Assembly: GCA_947095585.1 (NCBI GenBank)
Contig: OX352763.1
Coordinates: forward strand, 59,615,016 to 59,679,015
Direction: 5' to 3'
Length of the DNA stretch: 64,000 bases
From: Nephrocerus scutellatus
Lineage: Eukaryota; Arthropoda; Insecta; Diptera; Pipunculidae
Shown here one piece after another: positions 1 to 10,440 of the stretch. The stretch's first letter is position 1. Every line of letters starts with the position of its first letter. Both the position numbers and the translations under genes were made by a program. The notes beneath the pieces were generated by a model that saw only the letters and a program-made list of their open reading frames with translations, ran no database searches and was not told the origin of the DNA.

Positions 1-1991
1 ATTTGGAGGTTCTCTGTCAAGCGGATTGGCCAGTTCCCAGAGATGTCTCACTAAATTGACCCACACCTGTGTCTTCCTAAAAGAATAATCTATCGAAACG
101 AGTTTGTTAGATTACATTGCAGAGGGGAAGAGGCATTTGTGCATTGGTTTGAACTTTTGTTATTTTTATGAAATTTTTCAATTTGGAGGTTCTCTGTCAA
201 GCGGATTGGTAAATTCCCAGAGATGTCTCACTAAATTGACCCATACCTGTGTCTTCCCAAAGGAATAATCTATCGAATACAGTTTGTTAGATTACATTGC
301 AGAGGGAAAAAGGCATTTGTGCATCGGTTTGAACTTTTGTTATTTTTATGAAATTCTTCAATTTGGAGGTTCTCTGTCAAGCGGATTGGCCAGTACCCAG
401 AGATGTCTCACTAAATTGACCCACACCTGTGTCTTCCTAAAGGAATAATCTATCGAATAGAGTTTGTTAGATTACATTGCATAGGGGAAGAGGCATTTGT
501 GCATTGGTTTGAACTTTTGTTATTTTTATGAAATTCTTCAATTTGGAGGTTCTCTGTCAAGGGGATTGGCCAGTTCCCAGAGATGTCTCACTAAATTGAC
601 TCACACCCGTATCTTCCTAAAGGAATAATCTATTGAATAGAGTTTGTTAGATTACATTGCAGAGGGGAAGAGGCATTTGTGCATCGGTTTGAACTTTTGT
701 TATTTTTATGAAAATCTTCAATTTGGAGGTTCTCTGTCAAGCGGATTGGCCAGTTCCCAGAGATGTCTCACTAAATTGACCCACACCTGTGTCTTCCTAA
801 AAGAATAATCTATCGAAACGAGTTTGTTAGATTACATTGCAGAGGGGAAGAGGCATTTGTGCATTGGTTTGAACTTTTGTTATTTTTATGAAATTTTTCA
901 ATTTGGAGGTTCTCTGTCAAGCGGATTGGTAAATTCCCAGAGATGTCTCACTAAATTGACCCATACCTGTGTCTTCCCAAAGGAATAATCTATCGAATAC
1001 AGTTTGTTAGATTACATTGCAGAGGGAAAAAGGCATTTGTGCATCGGTTTGAACTTTTGTTATTTTTATGAAATTCTTCAATTTGGAGGTTCTCTGTCAA
1101 GCGGATTGGCCAGTACCCAGAGATGTCTCACTAAATTGACCCACACCTGTGTCTTCCTAAAGGAATAATCTATCGAATAGAGTTTGTTAGATTACATTGC
1201 ATAGGGGAAGAGGCATTTGTGCATTGGTTTGAACTTTTGTTATTTTTATGAAATTCTTCAATTTGGAGGTTCTCTGTCAAGGGGATTGGCCAGTTCCCAG
1301 AGATGTCTCACTAAATTGACTCACACCCGTATCTTCCTAAAGGAATAATCTATTGAATAGAGTTTGTTAGATTACATTGCAGAGGGGAAGAGGCATTTGT
1401 GCATCGGTTTGAACTTTTGTTATTTTTATGAAAATCTTCAATTTGGAGGTTCTCTGTCAAGCGGATTGGCCAGTTCCCAGAGATGTCTCACTAAATTGAC
1501 CCACACCTGTGTCTTCCTAAAAGAATAATCTATCGAAACGAGTTTGTTAGATTACATTGCAGAGGGGAAGAGGCATTTGTGCATTGGTTTGAACTTTTGT
1601 TATTTTTATGAAATTTTTCAATTTGGAGGTTCTCTGTCAAGCGGATTGGTAAATTCCCAGAGATGTCTCACTAAATTGACCCATACCTGTGTCTTCCCAA
1701 AGGAATAATCTATCGAATACAGTTTGTTAGATTACATTGCAGAGGGAAAAAGGCATTTGTGCATCGGTTTGAACTTTTGTTATTTTTATGAAATTCTTCA
1801 ATTTGGAGGTTCTCTGTCAAGCGGATTGGCCAGTACCCAGAGATGTCTCACTAAATTGACCCACACCTGTGTCTTCCTAAAGGAATAATCTATCGAATAG
1901 AGTTTGTTAGATTACATTGCATAGGGGAAGAGGCATTTGTGCATTGGTTTGAACTTTTGTTATTTTTATGAAATTCTTCAATTTGGAGGTT
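1..1991 (+). repeat. 4-mer HOR, 720 bp period, about 2.75 copies, open at the left edge
   Basis: Units 1-720 and 721-1440 look identical, and 1441-1980 repeats the first three monomers. The order is A (CGAAACGAG, unit ends ATTTTTCA), B (GGTAAATTCC, CCATACC, TTCCCAAAGG, AATACAG), C (CAGTACCC, GCATAGGGG) and D (AAGGGGATTGG, TCACACCCGTATC, TATTGAATAG, unit ends AAAATCTTCA). B here has AGAGGGAAAAAGG where B elsewhere has AGAGGGGAAGAGG; this private change is in all three copies, so it arose before the local amplification. The array may extend left of the window. Confidence 0.95.
605..621 (-). other. Weak CENP-B-box-like site in a D monomer
   Basis: On the minus strand this 17-mer fits 8 of the 9 essential bases of the mammalian CENP-B box (NTTCGNNNNANNCGGGN); the mismatch is TTAG for TTCG. 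The same score is reached at 1325, 3666, 4746, 4566, 62165 and 63965. The consensus monomer scores 7 of 9 because CCCG is CCTG there. One mismatch in the core is known to matter in mammals, and a chance match in a 180 bp unit with many variants is quite possible. Confidence 0.2.
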
Positions 1992-2079
1992 ATCTGTCAA
2001 GGCGATTGGCCAGTTCCCAGAGATGTCTCACTAAATTGACTCACACCTGTGTCTTCCTAAAGAAATAATCTATCGAATA

Positions 2080-3420
2080 GAGTTTGTTAGATTACATTGC
2101 AGAGGGGAACAGGCATTTGTGCATCGGTTTGAACTTTTGTTATTTTTATGAAATTCTTCAATTTGGAGGTTCCCTGTCAAGCGGATTGGCCAGTTCACAG
2201 AGATGTCTCACTAAATTGACCCACACCGGTGTCTTCCTAAAGGAATAATCTATCGAATAGAGTTTGTTAGATTACATTGCAGAGGTGAAGAGGCATTTGT
2301 GCATCGGTTTGAACTTTTGTTATTTTCATGAAATTCTTCAATTTGGAGGTTCTCTGTCAAGCGGATTGGCCAGTTCCCAGAGATGTCTCACTAAATTGAC
2401 CCACACCTGTGTCTTCCTAAAGGAACAATCTATCGAATAGAGTTTGTTAGATTACATTGCAGAGGGGAAGAGGCATTTGTGCATTGGTTTGAACTTTTGT
2501 TATTTTTATGAAATTCTTCAATTTGGAGGTTCCCTGTCAAGCGGATTGGTAAGTTCCCAGAGATGTCTCACTAAATTGACCCACACCTGTGTCTTCCTAA
2601 AAGAATAATCTATCGAATAGAGTTTGTTAGATTACATTGCAGAGGGGAAGAGGCATTTGTGCATCGGTTTGAACTTTTGTTATTTTCATGAAATTCTTCA
2701 ATTTGGAGGTTCTCTGTCAAGCGGATTGGCCAGTTCCCAGAGATGTCTCACTAAATTGACCCACACCTGTGTCTTCCTAGAAGAATAATCTATCGAATAG
2801 AGTTTGCTAGATTACATTGCAGAGGGGAAGAGGCATTTGTGCATCGGTTTGGACTTTTGTTATTTTTATGAAATTCTTCAATTTGGAGTTTCCCTGTCAA
2901 GCGGATTGGCCAGTTTCCAGAGATGTCTCACTAAATTGACCCACACCTGTGTCTTCCTAAAGGAATAATCTATCGAATAGAGTTTGTTAGATTACATTGC
3001 AGAGGGGAAGAGGCATTTGTGCATCGGTTTGAACTTTTGTTATTTTTATGAAATTCTTCAATTTGGAGGTTCTCTGTCAAGCGGATTGGCCAGTTCCCAG
3101 AGATGTCTCACTATATTGACCCACACCTGTGTCTTCCTAAAGGAATAATCTATTGAATAGAGTTTGTTGGATTACAATGCAGAGGGGAAGAGGCATTTGT
3201 GCATCGGTTTGAACTTTTGTTATTTTCATGAAATTCGTCAATTTGGAGGTTCTCTGTCAAGCGGATTGGTAAGTTCCCAGAGATGTCTCACTAAATTGAC
3301 CCACAACTGTGTCTTCCTAAAGGATTAATCTATTGAATAGAGTTTCTTAGATTACATTGCAGAGGGGAAGAGGCATTTGTGCATCGGTTCGAACTTTTGT
3401 TATTTTTATGAAATTCTTCA
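2080..3420 (+). repeat. Dispersed module, duplicated at 5321-6661
   Basis: This stretch and 5321-6661 lie 3241 bp apart (18 monomers plus the 1 bp insertion at 3421-3601) and share the same variant order: AAGAAATAATC with AACAGG, TTCACAG with CACCGGTG and GAGGTGAAG, AGGAACAATC, GGTAAG with AAGAATAA, then E-F-G-H. I saw four mismatches: TCCCTG against TCTCTG in the GGTAAG unit, two in the H unit and one near the unit end. Confidence 0.8.
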
Positions 3421-5300
3421 ATTTGGGGGGTTCCCTGTCAAGCGGATTGGCCAGTTCACAGAGATGTCTCACTAAATTGACCCACACCGGTGTCTTCCTA
3501 AAGGAATAATCTATCGAATAGAGTTTGTTAGATTACATTGCATAGGGGAAGAGGCATTTGTGCATTGGTTTGAACTTTTGTTATTTTTATGAAATTCTTC
3601 AATTTGGAGGTTCTCTGTCAAGGGGATTGGCCAGTTCCCAGAGATGTCTCACTAAATTGACTCACACCCGTATCTTCCTAAAGGAATAATCTATTGAATA
3701 GAGTTTGTTAGATTACATTGCAGAGGGGAAGAGGCATTTGTGCATCGGTTTGAACTTTTGTTATTTTTATGAAAATCTTCAATTTGGAGGTTCTCTGTCA
3801 AGCGGATTGGCCAGTTCCCAGAGATGTCTCACTAAATTGACCCACACCTGTGTCTTCCTAAAAGAATAATCTATCGAAACGAGTTTGTTAGATTACATTG
3901 CAGAGGGGAAGAGGCATTTGTGCATTGGTTTGAACTTTTGTTATTTTTATGAAATTTTTCAATTTGGAGGTTCTCTGTCAAGCGGATTGGTAAATTCCCA
4001 GAGATGTCTCACTAAATTGACCCATACCTGTGTCTTCCCAAAGGAATAATCTATCGAATACAGTTTGTTAGATTACATTGCAGAGGGGAAGAGGCATTTG
4101 TGCATCGGTTTGAACTTTTGTTATTTTTATGAAATTCTTCAATTTGGAGGTTCTCTGTCAAGCGGATTGGCCAGTACCCAGAGATGTCTCACTAAATTGA
4201 CCCACACCTGTGTCTTCCTAAAGGAATAATCTATTGAATAGAGTTTGTTGGATTACAATGCAGAGGGGAAGAGGCATTTGTGCATCGTTTTGAACTTTTG
4301 TTATTTTCATGAAATTCGTCAATTTGGAGGTTCTCTGTCAAGCGGATTGGTAAGTTCCCAGAGATGTCTCACTAAATTGACCCACAACTGTGTCTTCCTA
4401 AAGGAATAATCTATCGAATAGAGTTTCTTAGATTACATTGCAGAGGGGAAGAGGCATTTGTGCATCGGTTCGAACTTTTGTTATTTTTATGAAATTCTTC
4501 AATTTGGAGGTTCCCTGTCAAGTGGATTGGCCAGTTCACAGAGATGTCTCACTAAATTGACCCACACCCGTGTCTTCCTAAAGGAATAATCTATCGAATA
4601 GAGTTTGTTAGATTACATTGCATAGGGGAAGAGGCATTTGTGCATTGGTTTGAACTTTTGTTATTTTTATGAAATTCTTCAATTTGGAGGTTCTCTGTCA
4701 AGGGGATTGGCCAGTTCCCAGAGATGTCTTACTAAATTGACTCACACCCGTATCTTCCTAAAGGAATAATCTATTGAATAGAGTTTGTTAGATTACATTG
4801 CAGAGGGGAAGAGGCATTTGTGCATCGGTTTGAACTTTTGTTATTTTTATGAAAATCTTCAATTTGGAGGTTCTCTGTCAAGCGGATTGGCCAGTTCCCA
4901 GAGATGTCTCACTAAATTGACCCACACCTGTGTCTTCCTAAAAGAATAATCTATCGAAACGAGTTTGTTAGATTACATTGCAGAGGGGAAGAGGCATTTG
5001 TGCATTGGTTTGAACTTTTGTTATTTTTATGAAATTTTTCAATTTGGAGGTTCTCTGTCAAGCGGATTGGTAAATTCCCAGAGATGTCTCACTAAATTGA
5101 CCCATACCTGTGTCTTCCCAAAGGAATAATCTATCGAATACAGTTTGTTAGATTACATTGCAGAGGGGAAGAGGCATTTGCGCATCGGTTTGAACTTTTG
5201 TTATTTTTATGAAATTCTTCAATTTGGAGGTTCTCTGTCAAGCGGATTGGCCAGTACCCAGAGATGTCTCACTAAATTGACCCACACCTGTGTCTTCCTA
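3121..5300 (+). repeat. 6-mer HOR, 1080 bp period, about two copies
   Basis: Sequence x matches x+1080 from the second half of the unit at 3061 to the first half of the unit at 5222. The order is an H unit (CACAACTG), a TTCACAG unit with GCATAGGGG, then D, A, B and a CAGTACCC unit. About ten scattered mismatches separate the copies, including the extra G at 3421-3601 and C to T changes at 4521 (AAGTGG) and about 4730 (CTTACT). The unit at 4142-4321 is a chimera: C at the left (CAGTACCC), G at the right (TATTGAATAG, GTTGGATTACAATG). Confidence 0.85.
3421..3601 (+). repeat. 181 bp monomer, 1 bp insertion in a G run
   Basis: The unit begins ATTTGGGGGGTTCC where others read ATTTGGAGGTTCC: one base is gained and an A is replaced by G, lengthening a G run. 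It shifts all later units by +1 until the deletion at 9002-9180. The change is unique in the window, so it either arose after the local duplications or is a homopolymer sequencing error. Confidence 0.85.
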
Positions 5301-5401
5301 AAGAAATAATCTATCGAATAGAGTTTGTTAGATTACATTGCAGAGGGGAACAGGCATTTGTGCATCGGTTTGAACTTTTGTTATTTTTATGAAATTCTTC
5401 A

Positions 5402-7921
5402 ATTTGGAGGTTCCCTGTCAAGCGGATTGGCCAGTTCACAGAGATGTCTCACTAAATTGACCCACACCGGTGTCTTCCTAAAGGAATAATCTATCGAATA
5501 GAGTTTGTTAGATTACATTGCAGAGGTGAAGAGGCATTTGTGCATCGGTTTGAACTTTTGTTATTTTCATGAAATTCTTCAATTTGGAGGTTCTCTGTCA
5601 AGCGGATTGGCCAGTTCCCAGAGATGTCTCACTAAATTGACCCACACCTGTGTCTTCCTAAAGGAACAATCTATCGAATAGAGTTTGTTAGATTACATTG
5701 CAGAGGGGAAGAGGCATTTGTGCATTGGTTTGAACTTTTGTTATTTTTATGAAATTCTTCAATTTGGAGGTTCTCTGTCAAGCGGATTGGTAAGTTCCCA
5801 GAGATGTCTCACTAAATTGACCCACACCTGTGTCTTCCTAAAAGAATAATCTATCGAATAGAGTTTGTTAGATTACATTGCAGAGGGGAAGAGGCATTTG
5901 TGCATCGGTTTGAACTTTTGTTATTTTCATGAAATTCTTCAATTTGGAGGTTCTCTGTCAAGCGGATTGGCCAGTTCCCAGAGATGTCTCACTAAATTGA
6001 CCCACACCTGTGTCTTCCTAGAAGAATAATCTATCGAATAGAGTTTGCTAGATTACATTGCAGAGGGGAAGAGGCATTTGTGCATCGGTTTGGACTTTTG
6101 TTATTTTTATGAAATTCTTCAATTTGGAGTTTCCCTGTCAAGCGGATTGGCCAGTTTCCAGAGATGTCTCACTAAATTGACCCACACCTGTGTCTTCCTA
6201 AAGGAATAATCTATCGAATAGAGTTTGTTAGATTACATTGCAGAGGGGAAGAGGCATTTGTGCATCGGTTTGAACTTTTGTTATTTTTATGAAATTCTTC
6301 AATTTGGAGGTTCTCTGTCAAGCGGATTGGCCAGTTCCCAGAGATGTCTCACTATATTGACCCACACCTGTGTCTTCCTAAAGGAATAATCTATTGAATA
6401 GAGTTTGTTGGATTACAATGCAGAGGGGAAGAGGCATTTGTGCATCGGTTTGAACTTTTGTTATTTTCATGAAATTCGTCAATTTGGAGGTTCTCTGTCA
6501 AGCGGATTGGTAAGTTCCCAGAGATGTCTCACTAAATTGACCCACAACTGTGTCTTCCTAAAGGAATAATCTATCGAATAGAGTTTCTTAGATTACATTG
6601 CAGAGGGGAAGAGGCATTTGTGCATCGGTTCGAACTTTTGTTATTTTTATGAAATTATTCAATTTGGAGGTTCCCTGTCAAGCGGATTGGCCAGTTCACA
6701 GAGATGTCTCACTAAAGTGACCCACACCGGTGTCTTCCTAAAGGAATAATCTATCGAATAGAGTTTGTTAGATTACATTGCAGAGGGGAAGAGGCATTTG
6801 TGCATTGGTTTGAACTTTTGTTATTTTTATGAAATTCTTCAATTTGGAGGTTCTCTGTCAAGCGGATTGGCCAGTTCCCAGAGATGTCTCACTAAATTGA
6901 CCCACACCTGTGTCTTCCTAAAGGAACAATCTATCGAATAGAGTTTGTTAGATTACATTGCAGAGGGGAAGAGGCATTTGTGCATTGGTTTGAACTTTTG
7001 TTATTTTTATGAAATTCTTCAATTTGGAGGTTCTCTGTCAAGCGGATTGGTAAGTTCCCAGAGATGTCTCACTAAATTGACCCACACCTGTGTCTTCCTA
7101 AAAGAATAATCTATCGAATAGAGTTTGTTAGATTACATTGCAGAGGGGAAGAGGCATTTGTGCATCGGTTTGAACTTTTGTTATTTTCATGAAATTCTTC
7201 AATTTGGAGGTTCTCTGTCAAGCGGATTGGCCAGTTCCCAGAGATGTCTCACTAAATTGACCCACACCTGTGTCTTCCTAGAAGAATAATCTATCGAATA
7301 GAGTTTGTTAGATTACATTGCAGAGGGGAAGAGGCATTTGTGCATCGGTTTGAACTTTTGTTATTTTTATGAAATTCTTCAATTTGGAGTTTCCCTGTCA
7401 AGCGGATTGCCCAGTTTCCAGAGATGTCTCACTAAATTGACCCACACCTGTGTCTTCCTAAAGGAGTAATCTATCGAATAGAGTTTGTTAGATTACATTG
7501 CAGAGGGGAAGAGGCATTTGTGCATCGGTTTGAACTTTTGTTATTTTTATGAAATTCTTCAATTTGGAGGTTCTCTGTCAAGCGGATTGGCCAGTTCCCA
7601 GAGATGTCTCACTATATTGACCCACACCTGTGTCTTCCTAAAGGAATAATCTATTGAATAGAGTTTGTTGGATTACAATGCAGAGGGGAAGAGGCATTTG
7701 TGCATCGGTTTGAACTTTTGTTATTTTCATGAAATTCGTCAATTTGGAGGTTCTCTGTCAAGCGGATTGGTAAGTTCCCAGATATGTCTCACTAAATTGA
7801 CCCACAACTGTGTCTTCCTAAAGGAATAATCTATCGAATAGAGTTTGTTAGATTACATTGCAGAGGGGAAGAGGCATTTGTGCATCGGTTTGAACTTTTG
7901 TTATTTTTATGAAATTCTTCA
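5402..7921 (+). repeat. 7-mer HOR, 1260 bp period, two copies
   Basis: Copies 5402-6661 and 6662-7921 share the order: TTCACAG with CACCGGTG, AGGAACAATC, GGTAAG with AAAGAATAA, E (CTAGAAGAA), F (GGAGTTTCCC, CAGTTTCC), G (CTATATTGAC, TATTGAATAG, GTTGGATTACAATG) and H (GGTAAG, CACAACTG). Copy 2 has scattered differences, such as CTAAAGTGA at about 6714, GATTGCCC in its F unit and GATATGTC in its H unit. The same seven-monomer cycle reappears at 44826-46805, 37 kb away. Confidence 0.88.
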
Positions 7922-8461
7922 ATTTGGAGGTTATCTGTCAAGCGGATTGGCCAGTTCCCAGAGATGTCTCACTAAATTGACCCACACCTGTGTCTTCCTA
8001 AAGGAATAATCTATCGAATAGAGTTTGTTAGATTACATTGCATAGGGGAAGAGGCATTTGTGCATTGGTTTGAACTTTTGTTATTTTTATGAAATTCTTC
8101 AATTTGGAGGTTCACTGTCAAGGGGATTGGCCAGTTCCCAGAGATGTCTCACTAAATTGACCCACACCTGTGTCTTCCTAAAAGAATAATCTATCGAAGC
8201 GAGTTTGTTAGATTACATTGCAGAGGGGAAGAGGCATTTGTGCATTGGTTTGAACTTTTGTTATTTTTATGAAATTTTTCAATTTGGAGGTTCTCTGTCA
8301 AGCGGATTGGTAAATTCCCAGAGATGTCTCACTAAATTGACCCATACCTGTGTCTTCCCAAAGGAATAATCTATCGAATAGAGTTTGTTAGATTACATTG
8401 CAGAGGGGAAGAGGCATTTGTGCATCGGTTTGAACTTTTGTTATTTTTATGAAATTCTTCA
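7922..8461 (+). repeat. Three-unit module beginning with a TTATCTG monomer
   Basis: The three units carry TTATCTG with GCATAGGGG; AAGGGGATTGG with CGAAGCGAG and ATTTTTC; and GGTAAATTCC with TTCCCAAAGG. The same series starts at 26821, 28801 and 39607, and a shortened form follows at 20161 and 24481. It joins the 7-mer block on its left to the 179 bp-unit module on its right. Confidence 0.75.
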
Positions 8462-9001
8462 ATTTGGAGGTTCTCTGTCAAGGGGATTGGCCAGTTCCCA
8501 GAGATGTCTCACTAAATTGACTCACACCTGTGTCTTCCTAAAGGAATAATCTATCGAATAGAGTTTGTTAGATTACATTGCAGAGGGGAACAGGCATTTG
8601 TGCATCGGTTTGAACTTTTGTTATTTTTATGAAATTCTTCAATTTGGAGTTTCCCTGTCAAGCGGATTGGCCAGTTTCCAGAGATGTCCCACTAAATTGG
8701 ACCACACCTGTGTCTTCCTAAAGGAATAATCTATCGAATAGAGTTTGTTAGATTACATTGCAGAGGGGAAGAGGCATTTGTGCATCGGTTTGAACTTTTG
8801 TTATTTTCATGAAATTCGTCAATTTGGAGGTTCTCTGTCAAGCGGATTGGTAAGTTCCCAGAGATGTCTCACTAAATTGACCCACACCTGTTTCTTCCTA
8901 AAGGAATAATCTATCGAATAGAGTTTGTTAGATTACATTGCAGAGGGGAAGAGGCATTTGTGCATCGGTTTGAACTTTTGTTATTTTTATGAAATTCTAC
9001 A

Positions 9002-9180
9002 ATTTGGAGGTTCTCTGTCAAGCGTATTGGCCAGTTCCCAGAGATGTCTCACTAAATTGACCCACACTTGTGTCTTCCTAAAGGAATAATCTATCGAATA
9101 GAGTTTGTTAGATTACATTGCAGAGGGGAAGAGGCATTTGTGCATCGGTTGAACTTTTGTTATTTTTATGAAATTCTTCA
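9002..9180 (+). repeat. 179 bp monomer variant, copy 1
   Basis: One T is missing: CATCGGTTGAAC instead of CATCGGTTTGAAC. It is preceded by TTCTAC rather than TTCTTC and also carries GCGTATTGG and CACACTTGTG. The deletion joins two short open stretches, giving a stop-free frame from a TTG codon at 9068 to 9268 (66 codons). I regard that frame as a by-product of the deletion, not a gene. Confidence 0.95.
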
Positions 9181-9720
9181 ATTTGGAGGTTCCCTGTCAA
9201 GCGGATTGGCCAGTTCACAGAGATGTCTCACTAAATTGACCCACACCTGTGTCTTCCTAAAAGAATAATCTATCGAATAGAGTTTGTAAGATTACATTGC
9301 AGAGGGGAAGAGGCATTTGTGCATCGGTTTGAACTTTTGTTATTTTCATGAAATTCTTCAATTTGGAGGTTCTCTGTCAAGCGCATTGGCCAGTTCCCAG
9401 AGATGTCTCACTAAATTGACCAACATCTGTGTCTTCCTAAAAGAATAATCTATGGAATAAAGTTTGTTAGATTACATTGCAGAGGGGAAGAGGCATTTGT
9501 GCATCGGTTTGAACTTTTGTTATTTTTATGAAATTCTTCAATTTGGAGGTTCTCTGTCAAGCGAATTGGTCAGTTCCCAGAGATGTCTCACTAAATTGAC
9601 CCACATCTGTGTCTTCCTAAAGAAATAATCTATCGAATAGAGTTTGTTAGATTACATTGCAGAGGGGAAGAGGCATTTGTGCATCGGTTTGAACTTTTGT
9701 TATTTTCATGAAATTCTTCA

Positions 9721-9900
9721 ATTTGGAGGTTCTCTGTCAAGCGGATTGGCCAGTTCCCAGAGATGTCTCACTAAATTGACCCACACCTGTGTCTTCCTAA
9801 AGGAATAATCTATCGAATAGAGTTTGTTAGATTACATTGCAGAGGGGAAGAGGCATTTGTGCATCGGTTTGAACTTTTGTTATTTTTATGAAATTCTTCA
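9721..9900 (+). repeat. Reference monomer matching the window consensus
   Basis: This unit carries the majority base at every position I checked, so it serves as a reference for the variants. It has 71 G or C of 180 and three CpG sites, in GCGG, ATCGAA and ATCGG. Short inverted repeats lie at 9760-9769 (GAGA/TCTC, 2 nt spacer), 9783-9792 (ACAC/GTGT, 2 nt spacer), 9809-9821 (TCTAT/ATAGA, 3 nt loop) and 9891-9904 (AAATT/AATTT, 4 nt loop, across the unit junction). Its 3' third is T-rich. I saw no internal subrepeat. Confidence 0.85.
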
Positions 9901-10440
9901 ATTTGGAGGTTCCCTGTCAAGCGGATTGGCCAGTTCCCAGAGATGTCTCACTAAATTGACCCACACCTGTGTCTTCCTAAAAGAATAATCTATCGAATAG
10001 AGTTTGCTAGATTACATTGCAGAGGGGAAGAGGCATTTGTGCATTGGTTTGAACTTTTGTTATTTTTATGAAATTCTTCAATTTGGAGTTTCCCTGTCAA
10101 GCGGATTGGCCAGTTTCCAGAGATGTCTCACTAAATTGACCCACACCTGTGTCTTCCTAAAGGAATAATCTATCGAATAGAGTTTGTTAGATTACATTGC
10201 AGAGGGGAAGAGGCATTTGTGCATCGGTTTGAACTTTTGTTATTTTTATGAAATTCTTCAATTTGGAGGTTCTCTGTCAAGCGGATTGGCCAGTTCCCAG
10301 AGATGTCTCACTATATTGACCCACACCTGTGTCTTCCTAAAGGAATAATCTATTGAATAGAGTTTGTTGAATTACATTGCAGAGGGGAAGAGGCATTTGT
10401 GCATCGGTTTGAACTTTTGTTATTTTCATGAAATTCTTCA

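Larger units (their letters stand above)
8462..9900 (+). repeat. Module copy 1 carrying a 179 bp unit
   Basis: The unit order is: TCACACC with AACAGG; F-like with GTCCCAC and TTGGACC; GGTAAG with GTTTCTTCC; the 179 bp unit; TTCACAG with GTAAGATT; GCGCATTGG with CCAACATC and TATGGAATAAAG; GCGAATTGG with CACATCTG; and a consensus unit. Nearly the same order is at 40867-42305 and 48066-49504. The GCGAATTGG unit here has TCTCTG where the other copies have TCCCTG. Confidence 0.85.

Noticed and set aside
3386..3400. Pol III B-box-like GGTTCGAAC in five units (near 3386, 4467, 6627, 30386 and 45511), with TGGCCAGTT as a possible A box
   Set aside because: The B box lacks its last CC, the A-box-like site has the wrong spacing within the motif, and GGTTCGAAC arises from consensus GGTTTGAAC by one base change. 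There is no support for a tRNA or SINE origin.
9068..9268. 66-codon open frame, repeated at 41473, 48672, 49931, 52450 and 56949, as a small conserved gene family
   Set aside because: It starts with TTG, not ATG, lies wholly in satellite units, and exists only because a shared 1 bp deletion joins two short open stretches. The near-identity of the six copies follows from copying of the module, not from selection on a protein.
9888..9957. Short ATG-started frame of 23 codons across nearly every monomer junction
   Set aside because: It repeats with the satellite because 180 is a multiple of three. There is no ribosome-binding or promoter context to support it, and it changes freely with the monomer variants.
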